Source: Melghiribacillus thermohalophilus (lineage in GTDB: Bacteria > Bacillota > Bacilli > Bacillales > Alkalibacillaceae). Taken from it: DNA of 64,000 nt. The notes under the pieces were generated by a model. The model saw only the letters and a list, made by a program, of their open reading frames with translations. It was not told the DNA's origin and did no database searches. The first letter of the stretch is position 1. Each line of letters begins with the position of its first letter. The stretch spans positions 337,437-401,436 of the forward strand of contig NZ_SMAN01000001.1 in the NCBI RefSeq assembly GCF_004342905.1. The letters run 5' to 3'. Positions 56,141-64,000 of this stretch are shown here, piece after piece. Position numbers and translations under genes: made by a program.

Positions 56141-56887
56141 CTATTTTTTCTTGCTTACGAAAAAAAGCCGATCGCTTTTCTCATCTGGCCTGTTTAAGGA
56201 ATAATCCCCATAAATGCCTGCAACCTCAAAGCCGGCTGCATCGAGCCATTTCTTGTAGGTTTCCATCGGGAATGTACGTTGTATGTGAACTTCATCAAAG
56301 CGGCGATACAGGCTCGTTTTCTGGTCATGTACAAAAAACGTTAATTCGTGTTCCACCTCATCTGGCTGGTTCCCTGAATGGCAAACCCATATAAAAGAAA
56401 TCTGTTCATCTGCATCAGAAAACGACTTCCCGATTAAAACATCATTCACGTATTTCTGGGAATGGACATCAAATATAAAAAATCCTCCCTCTTTCAGGCT
56501 GGAATGGACATGTTGAAAAGCTTTTCTCACGTCATTTTCTTCCGTCAAATAATTGAAGACATCACAGAAACTGACCACGACATCGTAGGCTTGTTGAGTT
56601 TTAAGCACAGTTATATCCTGCTCAACCCATGTAACAGGCAATTTTCTCTCCAGTGACTTTTGCGCGGCTATTGCAAGCATATCACTTGATTGATCCACTC
56701 CTGTGAGCAAATACCCATTTTCCGAAAGGCGAAGGGTCATTTCTCCTGTTCCGCACCCCAGATCGAGGATGGTCCTGGGTTTGATCTGATGCTTTTCAAA
56801 AATCGTTTCTATAAAACGAATCCAGCTGTCATAGGGTACATGCTGCATCAGATCATCATAAACAAGGGCAAACGATTCGTATGTCAT
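56141..56887 (-). CDS. yqeM: SAM-dependent methyltransferase YqeM
   Basis: A 248-residue class I methyltransferase. YESFALVYDDLMQHVPYDSW at the N-terminus, then motif I TILDLGCGTGEMTLRL and motif II LTGVDQSSDMLAIA; VVSFCDVFNYL is the post-motif region. Substrate unknown. ATG at 56887 with AAGGAG five bases upstream overlaps the rsfS stop by four bases. Last gene of the operon. Confidence 0.9.
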   Translation of the reverse strand: MTYESFALVYDDLMQHVPYDSWIRFIETIFEKHQIKPRTILDLGCGTGEMTLRLSENGYLLTGVDQSSDMLAIAAQKSLERKLPVTWVEQDITVLKTQQAYDVVVSFCDVFNYLTEENDVRKAFQHVHSSLKEGGFFIFDVHSQKYVNDVLIGKSFSDADEQISFIWVCHSGNQPDEVEHELTFFVHDQKTSLYRRFDEVHIQRTFPMETYKKWLDAAGFEVAGIYGDYSLNRPDEKSDRLFFVSKKK

Positions 56888-57258
56888 TGTTGCTCCTTCA
56901 TCCCCGCCATCCATTCGTTCTGAACGGGCACTTCCGGAGCATCTCCCCAGAGACGTTCAAGATTATAGTATTCCCGTTCTTCCCGATGGAAAACGTGGCA
57001 CACGATATCATCAAGATCCACAAGCACCCAGCGTCCTTGATCGAAGCCCTCCATCCGTTTGACTTCAATTCCCTTTTCCTCAGCCTGATTCTTTATTTCA
57101 CGGGAAATAGACTGAACCTGACGCTCACTATTCCCGTGACAGATTAAAAAATAATCCGCTATGAGCGAAACCTGTTGCATATCCAAAACGACAATGTTTT
57201 CTGCCTTTTTGTCATCACAGGCATTGGCAGCTAGAAGAACTAACTCCTTGCTATTCAT
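56884..57258 (-). CDS. rsfS: Ribosomal silencing factor RsfS
   Basis: A 124-residue protein binding L14 to keep ribosomal subunits apart in starvation. NIVVLDMQQVSLIADYFLICHGNSERQVQSI and WVLVDLDDIVCHVFHREEREYYNLERLWGD are the signature stretches (shown as landmarks). Overlaps yqeM. Confidence 0.95.
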   Translation of the reverse strand: MNSKELVLLAANACDDKKAENIVVLDMQQVSLIADYFLICHGNSERQVQSISREIKNQAEEKGIEVKRMEGFDQGRWVLVDLDDIVCHVFHREEREYYNLERLWGDAPEVPVQNEWMAGMKEQQ

Positions 57259-57271
57259 CTACAATCCCCCA

Positions 57272-57841
57272 TTACCGTTTAAGTTTTTGAGTTAAATCAT
57301 TATATGCATAAAATGTTGCCGGATATATCGGTTGCCGCTGTTTCATTAAAAATTGAATCGTATTTTTCAGGGCAACATGACAGCCCAGATCAAGGTCTTT
57401 CTCAGTGATCTCCCTTGCTTCTTCAATCCCGGGAAATTTTCTTCCCGGTTCAATGTAATCGGCAATGAACACGATCTTTTCCAGCTTTGTCATCGCTGGT
57501 CTTCCTGTGGTATGGTATCGGATCGCATTGAGAATATCCGGATCCTCTATACCATAATCTTGTCTGACCATCAGCGCTCCTACCGGTCCGTGCCATAATT
57601 CATGATGAAACTCCAGTAAATCTCTAGGCAATAATGGTTCTCTTAAAATCCACCGTTTTAACAAATCCGCTGGTCGATTTTTGGCAATATCATGAAAAGC
57701 TGCGGCAAGTTCAACTTTGTTCTGGTCTCCCCCATACTTCTGTGATAGTTTAACGGCTGTTTCAACAACTCGTTTTGTATGTTCAAATCTTTCCGGTTTC
57801 AAAAATGGCTGAACGATTTCAAAAGCCTTATTTACATCCAT
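57272..57841 (-). CDS. yqeK: HD-domain Ap4A hydrolase YqeK
   Basis: A 189-residue HD-domain enzyme; the family hydrolyses diadenosine tetraphosphate to two ADP. Metal motifs: FEHTKRVVETAVKLS, AAFHDIAKN (HD pair), EFHHELWHGPVGALM, and IVFIADYIEPGR. ATG at 57841, nine bases after GGGAGC; its start overlaps the nadD end by 14 bases. Confidence 0.94.
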   Translation of the reverse strand: MDVNKAFEIVQPFLKPERFEHTKRVVETAVKLSQKYGGDQNKVELAAAFHDIAKNRPADLLKRWILREPLLPRDLLEFHHELWHGPVGALMVRQDYGIEDPDILNAIRYHTTGRPAMTKLEKIVFIADYIEPGRKFPGIEEAREITEKDLDLGCHVALKNTIQFLMKQRQPIYPATFYAYNDLTQKLKR

Positions 57842-58400
57842 ATAAACCATGCTCCCTTATATACCATTCCACACGGTCCGGCAACCAGTAACGAACTCCT
57901 TTTCCCTCCTGAATTCGTTGTCTGATCACAGAAGATGAAATATCAATGCCCGGTATTTCAACAATGGAAACAGACATTTGTCTTTTCAGATCATAGCCGT
58001 ACCGTTTGACTCCAACGAACTGGACGAGCTGCTTTAAAAGATCAACCTTGTGCCAGTTCGGCAAAAATTCTACCATATCCGCACCGATGATAAAGTAAAA
58101 TTCTGCATCGGGATCTCTTTTTTTTAATTCAGTTACTGTATCGATTGTATAAGAGATCCCTCCCCTGTTCAGTTCAATGGGATCTACTTTGAAACGGGGA
58201 TTATTTTTGATCGCTTCCTTTATCATGTTTAATCGATGTCCTGAAGACGTTTTTGCCCCATCTTTATGCGGCGGAATATGAGAGGGAATGAACCATATTT
58301 CCGTTAAATCAAGGGCTTCACGAACCTCCTCCGCAACAATTAAATGTCCAATATGAGGAGGGTCAAAAGTTCCTCCAAACAGGCCAATTTTCTTCATCAT
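57828..58400 (-). CDS. nadD: Nicotinate-nucleotide adenylyltransferase
   Basis: A 190-residue nucleotidyltransferase making deamido-NAD. GLFGGTFDPPHIGHLIVAEE carries the HxGH active site; FIPSHIPPHKDGA, IIGADMVEFLPNWHK and ISSSVIRQRIQEGKGVRYWLP follow. ATG at 58400 (or one codon later) after AAGGGATGG. Confidence 0.96.
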   Translation of the reverse strand: MMKKIGLFGGTFDPPHIGHLIVAEEVREALDLTEIWFIPSHIPPHKDGAKTSSGHRLNMIKEAIKNNPRFKVDPIELNRGGISYTIDTVTELKKRDPDAEFYFIIGADMVEFLPNWHKVDLLKQLVQFVGVKRYGYDLKRQMSVSIVEIPGIDISSSVIRQRIQEGKGVRYWLPDRVEWYIREHGLYGCK

Positions 58401-58410
58401 GAACCATCCC

Positions 58411-58701
58411 TTAAGGCAATTCAATCGTTTTATGCTCTTTTGACTCTTTATAGAGGACGATCGTATGACCGATCAGCTGAACAAGTTCTGCTCCTGTGCC
58501 GTCTGTAAGTTGATGGGCGATTTCGTCCTTATCTTCAAAACAATTTTGTAATATGCTGACTTTGATCAGTTCCCGTTTTTCCAGCGCATCATCGATTTGC
58601 TGAATCATATTTTCATTCACCCCGGATTTTCCCACCTGAAAAATGGGTGTCAGATGGTGGGCCTTTGAGCGTAGAAACCGTTTTTGTTTTCCAGTTAACA
58701 T
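58411..58701 (-). CDS. yhbY: Ribosome assembly RNA-binding protein YhbY/YqeI
   Basis: A 96-residue CRM-domain protein: LTGKQKRFLRSKAHHLTPIFQVGKSG, with the GxxG-like loop VGKSGVNE, and VLYKESKEHKTIELP at the end. It binds the large-subunit precursor. ATG at 58701 has AAGGTG seven bases upstream; it overlaps the end of aroE. Confidence 0.94.
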   Translation of the reverse strand: MLTGKQKRFLRSKAHHLTPIFQVGKSGVNENMIQQIDDALEKRELIKVSILQNCFEDKDEIAHQLTDGTGAELVQLIGHTIVLYKESKEHKTIELP

Positions 58702-58703
58702 GA

Positions 58704-59540
58704 TCATTCACCTTTCAATTTTTGTTCCAGTGGCGTCAGTAATGGTGCAGGATCTATCGGGATACCCGTCCACAATTCAAAGGAAAAGGCAGCCTGATAC
58801 AGCAGCATTCCATGCCCAAAATGGATTCTTGCCCCACTGGCTCTGGCAGCTGCTAGAAATGTAGTTTCAATCGGCCGATAGACAATATCACTGACAACCG
58901 CCCGGTGTTTTACATTCATCGGGGACAGGGGATGTTCATGAACATTCGGATACATCCCTGCTTTTGTGGTCTGTATAACTAAGTCATATATCCCCAGTTG
59001 TTCTTCAGCTTCTTGAAGAGAGAATACATCAGTTGAAATATTACTTGATTTTATTTGATGGGCTCTTTCAACGGTACGGTTAGCTAGATCGATCTGTTTA
59101 AATCCTGAATCCATAAGAGCGAAATAAATCCCTCTGGCTGCCCCTCCCGCCCCGATGATTAGCGCCTTTTTGTCGGTCTGATCCACAAACAGATCAGGGT
59201 ATTCTGATTGCAGGGAGCGAATGTAGCCTTTGCCGTCGGTATTGTAACCGAACCATTTCCCCTCTTTATGGACAACCGTATTGACTGCTCCCATCTGTTC
59301 AGCTAATGGATCGAGTTCATCGAGATACTTGATGATCCTTTCCTTATGGGGAACGGTTATATTAAAACCGTCAATTTCTAACTTTTTTAAGAACTGGAGC
59401 GTTTGCCCAAGTTCCTTTTCAGGCACATCAAGCGTCCGATAAATTCCCTGTTTTCCGCTCATGTTCAAAAATTGACCATGTATCCATGGGGAAAGGGAAT
59501 GTTCGATCGGATGTCCGATTACGCAAAAAAACAGGCCCAT
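58704..59540 (-). CDS. aroE: Shikimate dehydrogenase
   Basis: A 278-residue NADPH enzyme of the aromatic amino-acid pathway. VIGHPIEHSLSPWIHGQFL, NITVPHKERII (catalytic Lys), AVNTVVHKEGKWFGYNTDGKG, the nucleotide motif IIGAGGAARGIYFALMD and HFGHGMLLYQAAFSFELWTG are all present. ATG at 59540 with GGAGG upstream, 14 bases after yqeH. Confidence 0.96.
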   Translation of the reverse strand: MGLFFCVIGHPIEHSLSPWIHGQFLNMSGKQGIYRTLDVPEKELGQTLQFLKKLEIDGFNITVPHKERIIKYLDELDPLAEQMGAVNTVVHKEGKWFGYNTDGKGYIRSLQSEYPDLFVDQTDKKALIIGAGGAARGIYFALMDSGFKQIDLANRTVERAHQIKSSNISTDVFSLQEAEEQLGIYDLVIQTTKAGMYPNVHEHPLSPMNVKHRAVVSDIVYRPIETTFLAAARASGARIHFGHGMLLYQAAFSFELWTGIPIDPAPLLTPLEQKLKGE

Positions 59541-59554
59541 ATTGACTTCCTCCT

Positions 59555-60655
59555 CTATATTAAGGAAGGTCTTAAACCTACCCTGACACCCTCAGGAAGA
59601 TAGGCGGTCACGGTGGCGTTTCCTTCAGTTACAGTTACCCATCCTAGTCCTGAAAACACAATATCCGTCTTATTGTCTTTGATTTGAAACGTATGTGGTT
59701 TTAAAGGCGGGAGCTGTTCCATGGTTGCTTCGCCGGGGGGAGTCAGTAAATCCCCAAGATGTTCAGCATAAAGACGGTCAGCATTTTCTAATTTTGTTCG
59801 ATGGATCATCAGTTCATTTGAAAAATAGCACACAAATGAATGTTTACCTCCTTTTTCATAATCCAGTCGGGCCAGTCCGCCAAAATACAGGGTTTGTTCC
59901 TCAAAAAGCTGATAAACCCTGGGTTTGATTTCTTTTTTCGGTGTAATGACTTTTAAATCGCTTTTTGAAATGTAATGAGCCATTTGATGATGATGAATAA
60001 TTCCCGGTGTGTCGTACATCGATTTTCCATCATCTAGCGGAATATCGATAAAACCGAGGGTTGTTCCGGGAAAATAGGATGTGGTAATGGCTTCTTTCTC
60101 TCCCGTGGTCTGCTCAATTAAATAATTCATAAAGGTTGATTTTCCTACATTTGTACACCCTACGACGTACACATCCTGTCCGTTTCTCAATTCATTTATT
60201 TTTACAGCCGCCTGTTTCATGCCAATTCCTTTTTTGGCGGAGACAAGATAAATATCTTCTACTTTCAGTCCGAGATCTTTTGCTGATTTCCTCAGCCACT
60301 GTTTTACTTTATTATAATTTGTTGATTTGGGAAGCAAGTCCACTTTATTCCCGACGAGGACAATGGGATTTTTCCCTGTAAAACGCGGTAATCCGGGTAT
60401 AAAGCTTCCATTGAAATCAAAGATATCCACAATTTTGACAATAAGAGCCTTTTTCCGGCCAATTTCATGAAGCATGTTTAAAAATTCATCATCATGAATG
60501 GAGACATCCTGTACTTCATTATAATGTTTCAGGCGAAAACAGCGCTGACAAACCATATCTTCCCGCTTCAGGCTTGACTCAGGTGCATACCCTGGCTGAT
60601 CGGGTGCTGTTGTCTGAATAGTTGCGCCGCATCCCTGGCAAATTAATCCGGTCAT
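59555..60655 (-). CDS. yqeH: Circularly permuted GTPase YqeH
   Basis: A 366-residue GTPase required for 30S assembly. N-terminal zinc finger CQGCG ... CQRCF, then GTPase motifs in permuted order: G4 VGNKVDLLP, G5 SAKKGIG, G1 [15 protein letters not shown]2 TTSYFPGTT, G3 YDTPG. A C-terminal RNA-binding domain follows. ATG at 60655 with GGAGG inside the yqeG end, so the genes are coupled. Confidence 0.97.
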   Translation of the reverse strand: MTGLICQGCGATIQTTAPDQPGYAPESSLKREDMVCQRCFRLKHYNEVQDVSIHDDEFLNMLHEIGRKKALIVKIVDIFDFNGSFIPGLPRFTGKNPIVLVGNKVDLLPKSTNYNKVKQWLRKSAKDLGLKVEDIYLVSAKKGIGMKQAAVKINELRNGQDVYVVGCTNVGKSTFMNYLIEQTTGEKEAITTSYFPGTTLGFIDIPLDDGKSMYDTPGIIHHHQMAHYISKSDLKVITPKKEIKPRVYQLFEEQTLYFGGLARLDYEKGGKHSFVCYFSNELMIHRTKLENADRLYAEHLGDLLTPPGEATMEQLPPLKPHTFQIKDNKTDIVFSGLGWVTVTEGNATVTAYLPEGVRVGLRPSLI

Positions 60656-60658
60656 GAC

Positions 60659-61174
60659 TCATTCCTCCCAGGAAATCATTCCTCTTTTTTTCATCAGTCT
60701 CATAATTCTCCGTTCAATTTGTCTGTTGATTCTCGTCAAGAAACCATCTGATTTAGCAATTGGTATAACGAGAATGGTATGGTATCCGGCCAGGTTTCCT
60801 CCAAGTATATCCGTTAACAATTGATCACCAACAACAGCAATTTCTTTCCTGTTTAAACCCATTTGTTTTTGTGCCTGATGAAAGGCCCTGGACAATGGTT
60901 TTCTGGCTCTATAAATGAATGGGATATGGAGAGGTTCAGAAAAACTTGTTACTCTCTTTTTATCATTATTTGAAAGGATTGTCACTTTCATCCCATGTTC
61001 CTTCATTAACTGAAACCAGTTGAAGACAACCTTGCTGGGGGCCTTCTCATTCCACGCTACAAGGGTATTATCCAGGTCTGTAATAATCCCCCGTATTCCC
61101 TGTTGTTTTAACTGTTCAGGGGAAATCTCAAAAATTGAGTCCACCTGTTCGTCGGGCAAAAATTTATGCAGCAA
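60659..61174 (-). CDS. yqeG: HAD-superfamily phosphatase YqeG
   Basis: A 171-residue phosphatase of the HAD IIIA class. Motif I DLDNTLVAWN (~37), motif II ILSNNDKKRV, and motif III with VVGDQLLTDILGGNLAG are complete. Substrate unknown; possibly a lipid or sugar phosphate. First gene of the yqeG-yqeH-aroE-yhbY-nadD-yqeK-rsfS-yqeM operon. TTG start at 61174 after GAGGTG. Confidence 0.94.
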   Translation of the reverse strand: MLHKFLPDEQVDSIFEISPEQLKQQGIRGIITDLDNTLVAWNEKAPSKVVFNWFQLMKEHGMKVTILSNNDKKRVTSFSEPLHIPFIYRARKPLSRAFHQAQKQMGLNRKEIAVVGDQLLTDILGGNLAGYHTILVIPIAKSDGFLTRINRQIERRIMRLMKKRGMISWEE

Positions 61175-61345
61175 AACAATTCACCTCAGTGTAAACGAAT
61201 AATACATTCACTCTAACATCATATAAAATTTATCCATGCCTTTCAAAGAAAAGTTTACCTCAATCAGGCATAATTTTTAAATCTATGCCAAACCATTCAG
61301 AAGGTATGCTGAAAAATTTTCGACAATTTGTTTCAATATCTTACT

Positions 61346-61444
61346 TGTGGATAACTTTATTAACAGTATCAACAGCTATATATCAATCATTTTTGTATAA
61401 ATCGGCAACTAACTCACATGTTATTCACACCCCTGTGTGGATAG
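61346..61444. promoter_or_regulatory. DnaA-box cluster upstream of sda
   Basis: Three DnaA boxes: TGTGGATAA at 61346-61354 (perfect TTATCCACA on minus), TTATTCACA at 61421-61429 (plus), and TGTGGATAG at 61436-61444 (one mismatch, minus). They lie in the otherwise empty 61175-61582 gap. B. subtilis sda is controlled by DnaA through such boxes. Confidence 0.8.
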
Positions 61445-61452
61445 CGAGCATA

Positions 61453-61481
61453 TTGTCTCTTCCTCCTATTCATGGTACATT
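61453..61481 (+). promoter_or_regulatory. Candidate sda promoter
   Basis: TTGTCT, 17-base spacer, TACATT, starting nine bases after the last DnaA box. The -10 box is imperfect. Confidence 0.45.
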
Positions 61482-61582
61482 TAAAATAACTTTTGCACAT
61501 TATCTCATCCACGCGCTCACGTTTTCTGGTATGAGTAGAGTTTGATACAGGAGGTGAGCAGCCTGCTTTTTGGGCGGTCACT

Positions 61583-61723
61583 ATGGAACATTTGTCGGAC
61601 GAGTTGTTAATTGAGTCCTATTACAAAGCCAATGAATTAAATTTGAGTGAAGAATTCATTCAACTCATTGAGGATGAAATACACCGCAGACAATTAACCC
61701 ATAAAATTAAGCAATCTTCATAA
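61583..61723 (+). CDS. sda: Sporulation checkpoint inhibitor Sda
   Basis: A 46-residue antikinase, translated by hand: [20 protein letters not shown], then [20 protein letters not shown] and KIKQSS. It binds sporulation kinase KinA and delays Spo0A activation while replication is active. The helical hairpin residues of the family ([19 protein letters not shown]) are conserved. The near ribosome site is only GGGCGG; a better GGAGG lies 27 bases before ATG, out of useful range. Confidence 0.93.
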   Translation: MEHLSDELLIESYYKANELNLSEEFIQLIEDEIHRRQLTHKIKQSS

Positions 61724-61744
61724 TCAATTTAGCGGATTTTACAT

Positions 61745-61766
61745 CCTTATCACAGGTGTGATAAGG
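61745..61766 (+). terminator. Terminator of sda
   Basis: CCTTATCACA / TGTGATAAGG with a two-base loop and T-run (TTTTTTTATTTTT). Confidence 0.9.
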
Positions 61767-61871
61767 TTTTTTTATTTTTCTGGTTATTTTAAGTTGAAGG
61801 AAGGTTCTACTTTTTATTACAATGAAGTGGACGCAATTCAAAATATTAATACACAGGGAGGATATTAGACA

Positions 61872-64000
61872 ATGATCTATGCCATTCTGGGACCACTTAT
61901 CATCTCATTCCTGATTCCCTTTTTTTATAAATGGAAACATAAAATACATACTGGCTGGATACTCCTTCCGGTTCCTTTTGTCATATTTTTGTATTTTTTG
62001 CAGTTTGTAGGCTCAGAATTTAGCCCCATACGACAATCCTACCCCTGGATTCCTTCGCTAAATATCGTTTTTGATTTGCATCTGGATGGATTGAGTTTAT
62101 TATTTAGCCTTCTCATAAGCGGAATAGGGACACTGGTTCTTTTGTATTCCATTTATTATCTGGATCAATCTGAGAAGCTGGCCCATTTTTACATCTACTT
62201 GATGATTTTTATGTCCGCCATGCTCGGTGTCGTCCTGTCGGATAACGTATTCGTACTTTATACTTTCTGGGAATTCACATCTCTTTCTTCTTTCCTGTTA
62301 ATCGGTTACTGGCATCACCGGGAGCGCTCACGCTATGGCGCACTAAAATCGATGCTTATAACGGTTTTTGGTGGCCTTAGCTTACTTGGTGGCGTCATCC
62401 TGCTTACTACCACAGCCGGGACAGCCAGCATACAGGAAATGATTGATCAAAAAGATGTGATTATCAACAGTTCCTACTTTCCGCTCATTTTAGTCTTTAT
62501 TTTTCTCGGTGCTTTTACCAAATCGGCCCAATTTCCTTTTCACATCTGGCTGCCCGATGCAATGGAAGCACCAACACCTGTAAGTGCGTATCTGCACTCG
62601 GCAACCATGGTCAAAGCCGGTTTATATTTAATCGCCCGCCTTTCCCCAATTCTTGCAGGTGAACCGTGGTTTTTCATAGCGGTAAGCGGGATTGGAATGG
62701 TTACGTTATGCTGGGGTTCCTTTATGGCTGTCCGCCAGACAGATTTAAAAGGAATTCTTGCTTTTTCCACGATCAGCCAGCTTGGTATGATTATGACCAT
62801 GCTCGGATTTGGTACGAAAGCAGCAGTGTTTGCTGCCGTTTTTCATATCCTGAACCATGCCACTTTTAAAGGAAGTCTATTTATGGTAGCGGGTATTGTT
62901 GATCATGAAACCGGGACAAGGGACATCCGTAAACTAGGCGGACTGATGACACTCATGCCCGTTTCCGCAACCCTTGCTCTGTTTGCAACCTTTTCCATGG
63001 CGGGTGTGCCATTGCCATTATTAAATGGATTTTACAGCAAAGAGCTATTTTTCAGCTCCAGTCTGGAACTGAGCACATCAGGAGCCGCATTGATGAATAC
63101 ACTCGCTTTGGTGATGCCATATCTGGCTGTTTTGGGCAGTATATTTACTTTCGTATATTCCATGTATTTCTTCTCTGGAACATTTCGTGGAAACTTACAG
63201 GCGGATGTTCTTCCGAAAAAACCCCATGAAGCTCCCTGGGGCATGCTGATTTCTCCGATTGTGCTCGTATCCGGGGTCATTCTGATCGGCCTGTTTCCAA
63301 ATATGGTCAATGAACCATTGCTTGCGAAGACAGCAGAAGCCGTTTATGGAGAAGCTGTTCAGAAAGAAATATACTTCTGGCATGGTTTTGAAACACCATT
63401 TTACATGAGTATGGCTGTCGTGGGCCTCGGAACACTGCTGGCCTTTACCCAGAAAAGGTGGGCCCGGGTATATCAAGTGATTCCGGGAAAATGGAGCTTC
63501 AATGTACTATATGATTTAATCGTATCCGGCATTTACCGTGTCTCTGAAACGGTGACTGAAAGTTATATGAACGGTTCGTTAAGAAGATATATCCGTCTCA
63601 TTTTGCTGGCTATGCTGATTGCCGGGTTTGGATTTATGATGACAACCGATGGATTTATGTTCAGCAATGCGGATGTTGCTCCGATCTCACTCACGGAAGT
63701 ATTAATTGCGGTCACCATGGCTGTGGCTGCTTTTGCAACGATCTATACTTCTAACCGTATCGCTGCAATTTTAATACTCGGCGTGGTTGGATATGGCCTG
63801 TCTCTTTTGTTTGTCATCTATCGGGCACCCGACCTGGCTCTCACCCAATTAATCGTTGAAACGGTAACAGTAGCCCTTTTCCTTCTGGCCTTTTACCATC
63901 TGCCGGAACTCAGAAAAATCGATGATGATAAAAAAGAGCGGGGCATAAATGTCATTGTGGCCGGCCTTTTCGGTCTACTAATGGCTGCTGTTGGTATCAG
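61872..64000 (+). CDS. mrpA: Na+/H+ antiporter subunit A MrpA (3' end off window)
   Basis: At least 709 residues, cut by the window edge. It is the large NuoL-like subunit of the Mrp antiporter. Key membrane residues of the family are visible: YTFWEFTSLSSFLLIGYWH (the conserved Glu), FPFHIWLPDAMEAPTPVSAYLHSATMVKAG, STISQLGMIM, FHILNHATFKGSLFM and NGFYSKELFF. The MrpA-specific C-terminal part begins with APDLALTQLIVETVTVALFLLAF. It exports Na+ in exchange for H+ in alkaline or salty conditions. ATG at 61872 with GGAGG ten bases upstream. The remaining mrpB-G genes would follow beyond the window. Confidence 0.95.
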   Translation, partial: MIYAILGPLIISFLIPFFYKWKHKIHTGWILLPVPFVIFLYFLQFVGSEFSPIRQSYPWIPSLNIVFDLHLDGLSLLFSLLISGIGTLVLLYSIYYLDQSEKLAHFYIYLMIFMSAMLGVVLSDNVFVLYTFWEFTSLSSFLLIGYWHHRERSRYGALKSMLITVFGGLSLLGGVILLTTTAGTASIQEMIDQKDVIINSSYFPLILVFIFLGAFTKSAQFPFHIWLPDAMEAPTPVSAYLHSATMVKAGLYLIARLSPILAGEPWFFIAVSGIGMVTLCWGSFMAVRQTDLKGILAFSTISQLGMIMTMLGFGTKAAVFAAVFHILNHATFKGSLFMVAGIVDHETGTRDIRKLGGLMTLMPVSATLALFATFSMAGVPLPLLNGFYSKELFFSSSLELSTSGAALMNTLALVMPYLAVLGSIFTFVYSMYFFSGTFRGNLQADVLPKKPHEAPWGMLISPIVLVSGVILIGLFPNMVNEPLLAKTAEAVYGEAVQKEIYFWHGFETPFYMSMAVVGLGTLLAFTQKRWARVYQVIPGKWSFNVLYDLIVSGIYRVSETVTESYMNGSLRRYIRLILLAMLIAGFGFMMTTDGFMFSNADVAPISLTEVLIAVTMAVAAFATIYTSNRIAAILILGVVGYGLSLLFVIYRAPDLALTQLIVETVTVALFLLAFYHLPELRKIDDDKKERGINVIVAGLFGLLMAAVGI

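Noticed and set aside
61285-61545. An 86-codon plus-strand frame upstream of sda
   Set aside because: It spans the DnaA boxes and candidate promoter, lacks a ribosome site and resembles no family.

Overview
The window is a core chromosomal segment of a spore-forming Bacillaceae bacterium (Bacillota), with about 40-45% GC by eye. The gene order closely follows the B. subtilis yqf/yqe region, inverted in this window: nfo-cshB-ispH, yqfO-trmK-cccA-sigA-dnaG, ppsR-ccpN-recO-era, phoH-yqfD-yqfC-floA-yqeZ, yqeY-rpsU, mtaB-rsmE-prmA-dnaJ-dnaK-grpE-hrcA, hemW-lepA-spoIIP-gpr, comEC-EB-EA and yqeM through yqeG. Sporulation genes (spoIIP, gpr, yqfC, yqfD, sda) show an endospore former. The start of an mrpA-type Na+/H+ antiporter gene at the right edge fits a salt- or alkali-tolerant lifestyle, but genus cannot be fixed from the sequence alone.

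Layout. 1-5.3 kb: a small membrane protein cut by the window edge, a transglycosylase-like protein, yqfT-like gene, nfo, cshB and ispH. 5.4-10.1 kb is an accessory insertion between ispH and yqfO: half of an MFS transporter gene, an ArsR/DUF2087 regulator with twin palindromic operators, and a TetR-controlled ABC-2 exporter with two permeases. 10.2-30 kb is a long, nearly all minus-strand housekeeping block covering replication, transcription, tRNA modification, ribosome assembly and membrane microdomains. 30-34.7 kb is a second accessory patch between rpsU and mtaB: yqeW, a broken copper-type P-ATPase, a Met/Gly-rich membrane protein, a 30-residue methyltransferase remnant and deoC. 34.8-43 kb is the class I heat-shock operon and its distal genes, headed by a CIRCE element. 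43-61.2 kb holds hemW, lepA, spore genes, competence genes and the yqe assembly operon. At the right end, sda sits downstream of a cluster of DnaA boxes, followed by truncated mrpA.

Regulation readable from sequence: CIRCE/HrcA on hrcA; a sigma-W-type promoter on yqeZ-floA; an apparent CcpN box at ccpN itself; a sigma-E-like -10 at yqfC; DnaA boxes at sda; self-operators at both accessory regulators; and many intrinsic terminators. No rRNA, tRNA, CRISPR array, complete insertion sequence or prophage was seen. I did not find a convincingly new system. The strongest unusual observations are the decayed copper locus with its Met/Gly-repeat membrane protein, the half-transporter ending in an IS-end-like sequence, the CcpN box at ccpN, and the absence of glyQS and cdd from their usual places.
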